Below, in pieces: positions 1 through 6,569 of a DNA stretch of 10,011 nucleotides. The stretch comes from an uncultured Micrococcus sp. (GTDB lineage: Bacteria; Actinomycetota; Actinomycetes; Actinomycetales; Micrococcaceae): positions 1 through 10,011 of the forward strand of contig CAMIOJ010000055.1 of NCBI GenBank assembly GCA_946222435.1, read 5' to 3'. Position 1 is the stretch's first letter. The number at the start of each line of letters is the position of its first letter. The translations under genes were made by a program, and so were the position numbers. Under the pieces are notes generated by a model. The model was not told where the DNA came from and searched no databases. It was given only the letters and a program-made list of their open reading frames with translations.

Positions 1-68
1 GGGGAGGTGTGTCCACAGGGGCGGTCCCAGGCGGGGACGCCGTCCGCTCCGGCTGGCAGACTGGCCGC

Positions 69-2228
69 ATGAGCACCGCAGAGCAGACCCGGCCGGCCGA
101 CGACGCCCTCCGCTCCGAGGCGCTGCAGGTGCTGCGCAGCCTCGTGGGGAACGACGCCGCGCAGTTCAAGGACGGCCAGTACGAGGCCGTCGAGGCGCTC
201 GTGCGTCACCGTCGGCGTGCGCTGGTGGTCCAGCGCACCGGCTGGGGCAAGTCCGCCGTCTACTTCGTCTCCTCCCTGCTGCTGCGGGCCCGCGGGGCCG
301 GGCCGACGCTGATCGTCTCCCCGCTGCTCGCCCTGATGCGGGACCAGGTGGAAGCCGCCTCCCGGGCCGGTGTGCGCGCGGTGACCATGAGCTCGGCCAA
401 CGCCACGGAGTGGGACGAGGTCCGGTCCCGACTGGCCGAGGACACCGTGGACGTGCTGCTGATCTCCCCGGAGCGCCTCAACAATCCGCGTTTCCGGGAG
501 GAGCAGCTGCCGGACCTGGTGGCGCGCATGGGCCTGCTGGTGGTGGACGAGGCCCACTGCATCTCGGACTGGGGCCATGACTTCCGCCCGGACTACCGCC
601 GCATCCGGGACCTCATCGGGCGCCTGCCGGCCGCGGGGGAGCGGGCGGTGCCGGTGCTCGCCACCACCGCCACCGCCAACGAGCGCGTGGTGCAGGACGT
701 GGTGGAGCAGCTCGGCGTGCAGTCCGAGCAGGAGGTCTTCGTGCTCCGCGGCCCGCTGGCCCGCGCGTCCCTGCAGCTGGGCGTGCTGCGCATGCCCAAC
801 CCGGCCTCCCGCCTGGCCTGGCTGATCTCCCACCTGAAGGACCTGCCGGGATCGGGCATCGTCTACGCGCTCACCGTCTCCTCGGCCGAGGACACCGCTC
901 GGGCACTGGCCGAGGCCGGGTACCCGGTGGTGTCCTACACGGGGCGCACGGATCCGGAGCAGCGTGCGCAGATCGAGCAGGACCTCAAGGCCAACCGGGT
1001 GAAGGCCGTGGTGGCCACCTCCGCCCTCGGCATGGGGTTCGACAAGCCGGACCTCGGCTTCGTGGTCCACCTCGGCGCCCCGAGTTCCCCGGTGGCGTAC
1101 TACCAGCAGGTCGGCCGTGCCGGCCGCGGCACGGACCACGCCGAGGTGCTCCTGCTGCCCGGCCCTGAGGACCGGGACATCTGGCGCTATTTCGCCACCG
1201 CCTCCATGCCGGACGAGCGCGAGGCGCTGGCCGTGCTCGAGGCGCTCGAGGCCGGCGGCGCCATGTCCGTCCCCCAGCTGGAGACGGCCGTGGCCATGAA
1301 GCGCACGGCCCTGGAGCTGCTGCTCAAGGTCCTCGCCGTGGACGGGGCCGTGGTCCGTGTGGGCGGCGGCTGGCAGCGCACCGGGCAGTCCTGGAGCTAT
1401 GACACCGAGCGCTACCGGCGGGTGGCCGAGGCACGCCTGGCCGAAGAGCGACTCATGCTGGACTACGAGAACACCGACGGCTGCCGCATGGAGTTCCTCG
1501 CTCGCACCCTGGACGACCCCACCGCCGCCCCCTGCGGGCGCTGCGACACCTGCGCCGGCCCCTGGTACCCCACCGGCTCGGACACCGAGGCGCGTGCGGC
1601 GGCCGAACGGTCCCTGGGTCGGGTGGGCGTGCCCCTGGAGCCGCGGAAGGCCTGGCCCTCCGGCATGGACCGTTTGGGGGTGCCCGTGAAGGGGCGCATC
1701 GCCGGCGAGCTGCAGGCCGAGGAGGGGCGGGCCCTGGCCCGGCTGTCCGACGTTGGCTGGGGCACCCGCCTCCGTGAGCTGCTGAACGCCGAGGACTCCC
1801 CCGTGCCCCAGCAGGTCCTGGACGGCGCCGTGAAGGTCCTCGCAGCCTGGGACTGGGAGCAGCGGCCCATCGCCGTGGTGGCCATGCCGTCCCGCGGACG
1901 GCCGCAGCTGGTGGGGTCCTTCGCGGAGGGCATCGCCCGGATCGGACAGCTGCCGTTCCTCGGGTCGCTCGAGCCCCTGCACGGCGGCCCCACCGCCGGG
2001 CCCGGCGGCAACAGCGCCTACCGCCTGGACTCCGTGTACGGACGCTTCGGCGTCCCCGCGCAGCTGGCCGAGATGCTCGCCTCCGCCCCCGCCGCCGGGC
2101 GGCACGGGCCGGTGCTGCTCGTGGACGACCTCGCGGACTCCCGCTGGTCCCTCACCGAGGGCGCCCGCGTCCTGCGGGAGAACGGCGCCCAGGGCGTGCT
2201 GCCGTTCGTGCTGGCGCTGTCCGCCTGA
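69..2228 (+). CDS. recQ: RecQ-family ATP-dependent DNA helicase with C-terminal phosphoribosyltransferase-like domain
   Basis: A 719-residue superfamily 2 helicase expected to unwind DNA 3'-5' using ATP during repair and recombination in the cytoplasm. Visible motifs: motif 0 with F33 and Q37, Walker A TGWGKS (57-62), motif Ia around SPLLALMRDQ (84-93), DEAH (160-163) running into the RecQ aromatic loop CISDWGHDFRPDY, motif III LATTATA (197-203), motif V ATSALGMGFDKPD (316-328) and motif VI QQVGRAGRG (346-354). A RecQ-type zinc site follows: C472, C489, C492, C495, the same C-x16-C-x2-C-x2-C spacing as E. coli RecQ. No HRDC domain is recognisable. Residues about 598-719 instead resemble a ComF-type phosphoribosyltransferase, with the PRPP-loop-like VLLVDDLADSRWSLT (682-696). 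The ATG at 69 is preferred. An in-frame GTG at 9 would add 20 residues, but the GGGGAGG at 1-7 is too close to it to act as a ribosome site. The start is uncertain; the family is not. Confidence 0.93.
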   Translation: MSTAEQTRPADDALRSEALQVLRSLVGNDAAQFKDGQYEAVEALVRHRRRALVVQRTGWGKSAVYFVSSLLLRARGAGPTLIVSPLLALMRDQVEAASRAGVRAVTMSSANATEWDEVRSRLAEDTVDVLLISPERLNNPRFREEQLPDLVARMGLLVVDEAHCISDWGHDFRPDYRRIRDLIGRLPAAGERAVPVLATTATANERVVQDVVEQLGVQSEQEVFVLRGPLARASLQLGVLRMPNPASRLAWLISHLKDLPGSGIVYALTVSSAEDTARALAEAGYPVVSYTGRTDPEQRAQIEQDLKANRVKAVVATSALGMGFDKPDLGFVVHLGAPSSPVAYYQQVGRAGRGTDHAEVLLLPGPEDRDIWRYFATASMPDEREALAVLEALEAGGAMSVPQLETAVAMKRTALELLLKVLAVDGAVVRVGGGWQRTGQSWSYDTERYRRVAEARLAEERLMLDYENTDGCRMEFLARTLDDPTAAPCGRCDTCAGPWYPTGSDTEARAAAERSLGRVGVPLEPRKAWPSGMDRLGVPVKGRIAGELQAEEGRALARLSDVGWGTRLRELLNAEDSPVPQQVLDGAVKVLAAWDWEQRPIAVVAMPSRGRPQLVGSFAEGIARIGQLPFLGSLEPLHGGPTAGPGGNSAYRLDSVYGRFGVPAQLAEMLASAPAAGRHGPVLLVDDLADSRWSLTEGARVLRENGAQGVLPFVLALSA

Positions 2229-2296
2229 CCGGCCCGGGGAGGCGGCAGGCGGCCAGACGGCTGCCGCCGGGACGCGGGGAGTGGGCACGGACGGAG

Positions 2297-2330
2297 GCGG
2301 CCCTCCCGCTCGGGTGAGCAGGAGGGCCGC
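2297..2330. terminator. Bidirectional terminator-like hairpin between convergent recQ and manB
   Basis: A perfect 10-bp GC-rich inverted repeat (GCGGCCCTCC at 2297-2306, GGAGGGCCGC at 2321-2330) with a 14-nt loop. It lies 69 nt after the helicase stop and 28 nt beyond the manB stop on the other strand. There is no long T run on either side, only TTCGT on the plus strand, which is common for hairpin terminators in high-GC actinobacteria. The rest of 2229-2357 holds no gene that I can see. Confidence 0.7.
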
Positions 2331-2357
2331 TTCGTGTGCGCCGGGAGCGCCCGCCGG

Positions 2358-3776
2358 TCAGCGCTCGGCGCGGACCACGGCCAGGACGCGGTCCCGGACG
2401 GCGGCCATGGTGGCCTCGTCCTTGGCCTCGCCGTTGTAGCGCAGGAAGGGTTCGGTGTTGGACGGGCGGAGGTTGAACCACCAGGAGCCGTCCTTCGCGG
2501 AGACGGTGGTGCCGTCCATGCGGGAGACCTCGATGTCCTCGCCCTCGTGGTCCGCCAGGACGGCGGCCACGGCGGCGTCCTTGTCCTCCACCTCGGAGTT
2601 GATCTCCCCGGAGGCCACATAGGGCTCGTACTCGTCCGCGAGCTCGGACAGCGGGACGTCCTGACCGCCCAGGGCGGCCAGCACGTGCATCGCCGCCAGC
2701 ATGCCGGTGTCCGCGTTGAAGAAGTCGCGGAAGTAGTAGTGCGCCGAGTGCTCGCCGCCGAACACGGCCGACTCCGAGGCCATGACCGCCTTGATGAAGG
2801 AGTGGCCCACGCGGGTCACCACGGCGCGGCCGCCGTCGGCCGCCACCAGCTCCGGCACGGCCTTGGAGGTGATCAGGTTGTGGATGATCACCGGGGTGTC
2901 CTCACCCTCGGCCTTGGCACGCGCGATCTCGCGGCGGGCCACCAGGGCGGTGATCGCGGACGGGGACACCGGGGCGCCCTTCTCGTCCACCACGAAGCAG
3001 CGGTCGGCGTCGCCGTCGAAGGCCAGGCCGATGTCCGCGCCCTGCTGCACCACGGCCTTCTGCAGGTCCACCAGGTTCTCCGGCTCCAGCGGGTTCGCCG
3101 GGTGGTTCGGGAAGGTGCCGTCCAGCTCGAAGTAGAGCGGCTCGAGCTGCAGCGGGAGGGCCTCGAGCACCTCGTCGCCCAGGACAGCCGGGGTGGTCTT
3201 GCCGGCCATGCCGTTGCCGGCGTCCACCACGACCTTCAGCGGGCGGATGCCCTTCAGGTCCACGAGCGAGCGCAGGTACTCGGCGTAGCCCGCCAGGATG
3301 TCCCGCTCCTCCAGGGAGCCGGGGGACTCGACCGACGGGATCTCGCCGGCGTCCAGGTAGCCCTGGGCCACGTCACGGATCTCGAAGAGGCCGGTGTCCG
3401 AGGACACCGGGACCGCCCCGGCCTTGGCCATCTTCATGCCGTTGTAGGCGGCCGGGTTGTGGGAGGCGGTGAACACCACGCCCGCGGCGTCCAGCACGCC
3501 GGCGGCGTAGTAGAGCATGTCCGTGGAGATGGTGCCGATCATCAGCACGTCACCGCCGCGAGCACGCGCACCCTCGGCGAACGCCTCCTTGAACTCGGGC
3601 GACGAGGGGCGCATGTCCCCGCCGACCAACACGGTCTTCCCGGCCAGACCCAGCACGTCCACGAACGCGGCGCCCACGGCGCGCACGGACTCCGCCGTGA
3701 TGGTCTCGCCCACGATGCCGCGGACGTCGTAGGCCTTGAACGAATCGGTCAGCTTGATGTCACCCTGAGTAGTCAC
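2358..3776 (-). CDS. manB: Phosphomannomutase/phosphoglucomutase (ManB type)
   Basis: A 472-residue alpha-D-phosphohexomutase, expected to interconvert mannose-6-phosphate and mannose-1-phosphate (possibly the glucose phosphates too). This supplies GDP-mannose for mannosylated envelope glycolipids and polysaccharides. All four active-site elements are present: phosphoserine loop TASHNP with S105, metal loop DGDADR (254-259, Asp 254/256/258), sugar-recognition loop GEHSAH (341-346) and the phosphate-binding RPSNTEP (437-443). The N-terminal KAYDVRG (14-20) is also typical, and the length is normal for the family. GEHSAH rather than GEMSGH fits the actinobacterial ManB group; substrate preference cannot be settled from the motif alone. 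The start is a GTG at 3774-3776 with no Shine-Dalgarno sequence, but a TACCAT hexamer lies 7 nt upstream, suggesting leaderless translation. It is divergent from the MFS gene across 41 bp. Confidence 0.96.
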   Translation of the reverse strand: MTTQGDIKLTDSFKAYDVRGIVGETITAESVRAVGAAFVDVLGLAGKTVLVGGDMRPSSPEFKEAFAEGARARGGDVLMIGTISTDMLYYAAGVLDAAGVVFTASHNPAAYNGMKMAKAGAVPVSSDTGLFEIRDVAQGYLDAGEIPSVESPGSLEERDILAGYAEYLRSLVDLKGIRPLKVVVDAGNGMAGKTTPAVLGDEVLEALPLQLEPLYFELDGTFPNHPANPLEPENLVDLQKAVVQQGADIGLAFDGDADRCFVVDEKGAPVSPSAITALVARREIARAKAEGEDTPVIIHNLITSKAVPELVAADGGRAVVTRVGHSFIKAVMASESAVFGGEHSAHYYFRDFFNADTGMLAAMHVLAALGGQDVPLSELADEYEPYVASGEINSEVEDKDAAVAAVLADHEGEDIEVSRMDGTTVSAKDGSWWFNLRPSNTEPFLRYNGEAKDEATMAAVRDRVLAVVRAER

Positions 3777-3783
3777 GTAGCCG

Positions 3784-3789
3784 ATGGTA
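3784..3789 (-). promoter_or_regulatory. Putative -10 element for leaderless manB transcript
   Basis: On the minus strand this reads TACCAT, matching the loose actinobacterial -10 pattern TAnnnT, and is followed by exactly 7 nt (3783-3777) before the GTG start. Transcription would begin at or next to the start codon, which explains the absence of a ribosome binding site. No convincing -35 is visible; CACTTG sits 17 nt upstream but is far from consensus. Inferred from spacing only. Confidence 0.5.
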
Positions 3790-3804
3790 GTGGACCCGCC
3801 GTGC

Positions 3805-3810
3805 TACAAG
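3805..3810 (+). promoter_or_regulatory. Putative -10 element for leaderless MFS gene transcript
   Basis: TACAAG, a near-consensus -10 hexamer, is followed by 7 nt (3811-3817) and then the ATG at 3818. As with the opposing manB promoter, this geometry puts the transcription start at the initiation codon, and no Shine-Dalgarno sequence is present. The two opposing -10 elements are 15 bp apart, so each promoter's -35 zone overlaps the other's -10 or start region. Confidence 0.5.
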
Positions 3811-3817
3811 TGGTCGC

Positions 3818-5050
3818 ATGCACCCCTCCCGTGACGGCTCTCACCCCGGTCCGGGTGAGGGAGCCCGCTGGTCCCCGGGCGAGTCCGGCTACCGGCGGCT
3901 GCTCTTCGGCCTCTTCCTCGCGGGCGTGGCGACCTTCGCCCAGCTCTACTCCCCACAGGGCCTGCTGCCCCTCGTGGCGACGGACCTGCAGGTGACCTCC
4001 CACGAGGCGGCCCTGCTGGTCTCCGCGGCCACCGCAGGCCTGGCGGTGTCCGTGATCCCATGGTCCTTCGCCTCGGACCGCTGGGGACGCCGTCGCGCGA
4101 TCGCCGTCTCCATGGTCTCGGCCTGCGCCTTCGCGCTCGCCGGAGGACTCGCGGCCTCGTTCCCGATGCTGCTGGCCCTGCGCTTCGCGGAGGGGCTCGC
4201 CCACGGCGGCGTGGCCGCGTTGGCGGTGGCGCTCATCGTGGAGGAGGTGGAGTCCTTCGCCGTGACGCTGGCGGCCGGCACCTACATCGCCGGGACCACG
4301 CTCGGCGGTCTGTCCGGACGGCTCGTGGCGGCTCCGCTGGGGGAGGCCTTCGGCTGGCGGGCGGGCATGCTCGTCGTGACCCTGGTGGGCGTGGTCTGCG
4401 TGGTGGGGTTCCTTCTGATCGCCCCCCAGGCCCGGCACTTCGTCCGCCGCCCGACCCCGCTGTCCGGTGTGGTGTCCGCCGCCCTGGAGAACCTGCGCTC
4501 GCCGGTGCTGTGCGCCGTGTACCTGCAGGGCGCACTGCTCATGGGCGGCTTCGTTGCCCTCTACAACTACGTGGGCTTCGCGGTCACCGCCGAGCCCCTG
4601 GGCTGGCCCCTGTCCGTGGTGGCCCTGCTGTTCCTGGCCTACCTGGCGGGCACGTGGACCTCCCCGTGGGCCGGGTCGCTGGCGATGCGCCACGGCCGGT
4701 ACCGCGTCCTGCTGGGCGCCAGCATGGTCATGGCCGCCGGTGCCCTGCTGACCATCGTCCAGAGCCCCTTCACCCTGATCCCCGGTCTGCTGCTGTTCAC
4801 GGGCGCCTTCTTCGCGGCGCACTCGGTGGCGTCCAGCTGGGCCGGGGTGGCGGCCCGCGGCGGTCGGGCACAGTCCACCTCGCTGTACAACCTCGGGTAC
4901 TACAGCGGCTCGTCCGTGTTCGGCTGGCTCGCCGGTCTCGTGTTCGAGGCCGCCGGCTGGGCGCCCACCGTCCTGGGCATCGTGGGCCTGGTGGCGTGCG
5001 CCGCCCTCGTGGCGGCCCTGTTCCTGCGTGGGGGCGCCCACGCAGGCTGA
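3818..5050 (+). CDS. MFS transporter, YnfM/AraJ-type exporter
   Basis: A 410-residue major facilitator superfamily membrane protein with about 12 hydrophobic segments between residues 27 and 404, probably a proton-driven efflux carrier for small molecules. The N-terminal tail of about 25 residues is polar and likely cytoplasmic. The MFS motif A signature follows TM2 as SDRWGRRRAI (86-95), with a weaker second-half counterpart around MRHGRYRVLLG (290-300). The late segment LYNLGYYSGSSVFGWLAG (356-373) resembles the YnfM/arabinose-efflux-like subgroup, where a YY-x-G-x-S pattern is usual. The substrate cannot be told from sequence; the neighbouring manB gives only a weak hint of an envelope or sugar link. 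The start at 3818 is supported by the -10-like hexamer 7 nt upstream and the lack of an alternative ribosome site. It ends 5 bp from the convergent deacetylase-like gene. Confidence 0.94.
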   Translation: MHPSRDGSHPGPGEGARWSPGESGYRRLLFGLFLAGVATFAQLYSPQGLLPLVATDLQVTSHEAALLVSAATAGLAVSVIPWSFASDRWGRRRAIAVSMVSACAFALAGGLAASFPMLLALRFAEGLAHGGVAALAVALIVEEVESFAVTLAAGTYIAGTTLGGLSGRLVAAPLGEAFGWRAGMLVVTLVGVVCVVGFLLIAPQARHFVRRPTPLSGVVSAALENLRSPVLCAVYLQGALLMGGFVALYNYVGFAVTAEPLGWPLSVVALLFLAYLAGTWTSPWAGSLAMRHGRYRVLLGASMVMAAGALLTIVQSPFTLIPGLLLFTGAFFAAHSVASSWAGVAARGGRAQSTSLYNLGYYSGSSVFGWLAGLVFEAAGWAPTVLGIVGLVACAALVAALFLRGGAHAG

Positions 5051-5061
5051 ACGGGTCAGCC
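5045..5061. terminator. Small hairpin spanning both stop codons of convergent genes
   Basis: GGCTGA (5045-5050), loop ACGGG, TCAGCC (5056-5061): a perfect 6-bp inverted repeat that contains the TGA of the MFS gene and, on the other strand, the TGA of the deacetylase-like gene. It is the only hairpin in the 5-bp gap. The stem is short and no T run follows, so it may terminate weakly in both directions or be incidental. Confidence 0.3.
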
Positions 5062-6339
5062 CCGGACGTCGGCCAGGTCGTCGCCGACCGCCGAGTAGCC
5101 CTGCTTCCGCCAGGCCTCGAGCACGGCGGGGTCCTGCATCTCCAGCCACTCGACCATCGTCTGGTAGGTCACGCAGTAGGTGCCCTCCTGCGGGCAGAAC
5201 TCCTTCATCGTCTGAGCCAGGGCCGGGTTGTAGGCGTCCCCGCCGTAGGTGTTGAAGTGGTTGCCGAACACGATCGGCGCACGGTTGGAGCTGGACACCG
5301 AGTCGTACACGTACCGGTAGGTGTCCAGGTAGATCTCGGCGAGCCGCTCGGTGTCCTCCTCGCCGACGCCCAGTCGCTGCGAGGCGGTCCAGAAGTTGTA
5401 ATCCATGGTCATGATGTACGGGTTCTCCGCGCCCATGGACGCGGCCATGGGCGAGTAGAACAACGGCATCTCGAACTGCCAGATGCCGTCCTCCTGGTAG
5501 GGCCAGCCCACGCCGCGGTGCTGGGCGCCGCGCGAGGTGTCATAGGTGTGGCCGTACTCGTGCCACACCGGCACCAGCTGGTCCCACTGCCCGTCCAGGC
5601 AGGGCAGCCGCTGTCCCTGGATCGCCTCGGCGGGGACCTCCACGTCCGGGAAGTCGGGGTCGTCCCCGTAGCCGTTCACGCCGGCGGGGTCCTCGAGGAT
5701 CTCGTAGAACTGCTTGTGCTCGGCGCGCCAGTCCTCGGTGGTCCACTTGTCTCCGCCGTAGTCCTCCACGAAGCACATGTGGCCCATGTAGTGCGTGCCG
5801 ATCTCGTGGCCGTCCGCGTAGGCGGCGTTGATCATGCGGATGCGCTCGGCGATCTCCTCCTTGGGGCCGCCGAGGTCCTTGGCCACGCGACCCGGCTCGT
5901 TGCCCGGCGCCTGGTACCAGGTGCGGTTCTCCGGCTGCAGCAGATGGATGCCGGAGAGGTAGACGGTGAACTTCGCGTCCACCTCGTCTGCGACGTCCAT
6001 GAAGTAGGCGTAGCGGTCCGACTCCAGGCCGCCGTCGAAGGAGTAGAGGAGGAACTGCGGCGGGGTCTCGTCCGCGGTGAAGGCGCGCATGGGGACGCCC
6101 CGGTCCTCCTCCGAGGGCTCTGCCGTCGCGGGCTGGGACGCCTCGGGCGACGACGACTCCCCGGGGGCGGACTCGTCCGTCCCACCGGACTCCGCCGGGG
6201 CCTCAGGGGCCGCGCTCGCCGGGCGGTCGTCCGAGAGGTCCTCGTGCGGGACGGGCTCGGCCTGGCAGCCGGCCAGCGTGAGGGCGAGGGCGGCGGTGAG
6301 TACGGTGGCGGCCCGGCGGGCGGCGCGGGCTGCGGGCAT
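5056..6339 (-). CDS. Secreted lipoprotein, atypical polysaccharide deacetylase (CE4-like), paralogue A
   Basis: A 427-residue exported lipoprotein. An Arg-rich N-terminus and hydrophobic segment lead to lipobox LAGC, with lipidated C25. A Ser/Pro/Glu-rich spacer follows (about 28-85), then a domain resembling carbohydrate esterase family 4. SFDGG (100-104) aligns with the CE4 motif TFDD: D102 would be the catalytic base, but the second Asp, normally a metal ligand, is Gly103. THYMGH (182-187) supplies the H-x3-H metal pair H183/H187. QRLPCLDG (243-250) may be motif 3, and IVFGNHFN (356-363) may carry the motif 5 His at 361. Four cysteines (189, 247, 382, 389) are shared with the paralogue, suggesting disulfides. 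An envelope or capsular polysaccharide is the likely target; the substrate is unknown and activity is unproven. ATG 6339 is chosen because GGAGGGG sits 8 nt upstream and it places the signal peptide correctly; an in-frame start 57 nt further out is rejected. Confidence 0.88.
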   Translation of the reverse strand: MPAARAARRAATVLTAALALTLAGCQAEPVPHEDLSDDRPASAAPEAPAESGGTDESAPGESSSPEASQPATAEPSEEDRGVPMRAFTADETPPQFLLYSFDGGLESDRYAYFMDVADEVDAKFTVYLSGIHLLQPENRTWYQAPGNEPGRVAKDLGGPKEEIAERIRMINAAYADGHEIGTHYMGHMCFVEDYGGDKWTTEDWRAEHKQFYEILEDPAGVNGYGDDPDFPDVEVPAEAIQGQRLPCLDGQWDQLVPVWHEYGHTYDTSRGAQHRGVGWPYQEDGIWQFEMPLFYSPMAASMGAENPYIMTMDYNFWTASQRLGVGEEDTERLAEIYLDTYRYVYDSVSSSNRAPIVFGNHFNTYGGDAYNPALAQTMKEFCPQEGTYCVTYQTMVEWLEMQDPAVLEAWRKQGYSAVGDDLADVRG

Positions 6340-6484
6340 GCGTGGTTCCCCTCCGGAAAGGCATCTCGACGGCAAGCACCCCACCTTCTCACGCACCGTT
6401 CACAGGGACAAAGCAAAAAGGGGGGTTGTTGCACAGGAATTCACTCTCATGATGCATGTCTCCCCGGGCGGCCGGGCGTCGGCA
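6340..6484 (-). promoter_or_regulatory. AT-richer upstream region of paralogue A, promoter not resolved
   Basis: These 145 nt separate the start of paralogue A from the hairpin ending the upstream paralogue, so they must hold its promoter. Positions about 6395-6458 are clearly richer in A/T than the surroundings, with an A-rich run near 6410-6420 and small palindromes GAATTC (6437-6442), TCATGA (6447-6452) and ATGCAT (6452-6457). I could not find a convincing paired -35/-10 on the minus strand, nor a riboswitch I recognise. Confidence 0.4.
6348..6354 (-). promoter_or_regulatory. Strong Shine-Dalgarno fixing the start of paralogue A
   Basis: Minus-strand GGAGGGG ends 8 nt before the ATG at 6339. 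It discriminates this start from the in-frame ATG at 6396 and contrasts with the SD-less genes elsewhere in the window. Confidence 0.8.
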
Positions 6485-6527
6485 CGACGACGGCGCCTCA
6501 CCCTGCCAGGGTGAGGCGCCGTCGTCG
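6485..6527 (-). terminator. Strong hairpin terminator downstream of paralogue B
   Basis: A perfect 20-bp inverted repeat (arms 6485-6504 and 6508-6527) with a 3-nt loop GCC, beginning 43 nt past the stop of the gene at 6570-8027. No T run follows on either strand, but the stem is long and GC-rich. Its position implies that the two deacetylase-like paralogues are not simply co-transcribed. Confidence 0.75.
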
Positions 6528-6569
6528 GGGGTCCGGTCCGCTGCCCTCAGGGCCGCGGGGGCGGAGGGA

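Noticed and set aside
2334..3995. A 553-codon plus-strand open frame across manB
   Set aside because: It is the antisense shadow of manB, which has every active-site motif of its family.
6426..6454. A plus-strand promoter-like pair (TTGTTG and ATGATG, 17 nt apart)
   Set aside because: No plus-strand gene follows it and the -10 is poor; the terminator hairpin lies immediately downstream.
6340..6484. A c-di-AMP (ydaO) riboswitch upstream of a cell-envelope gene
   Set aside because: The conserved core elements I would expect for that class are not visible in these 145 nt.
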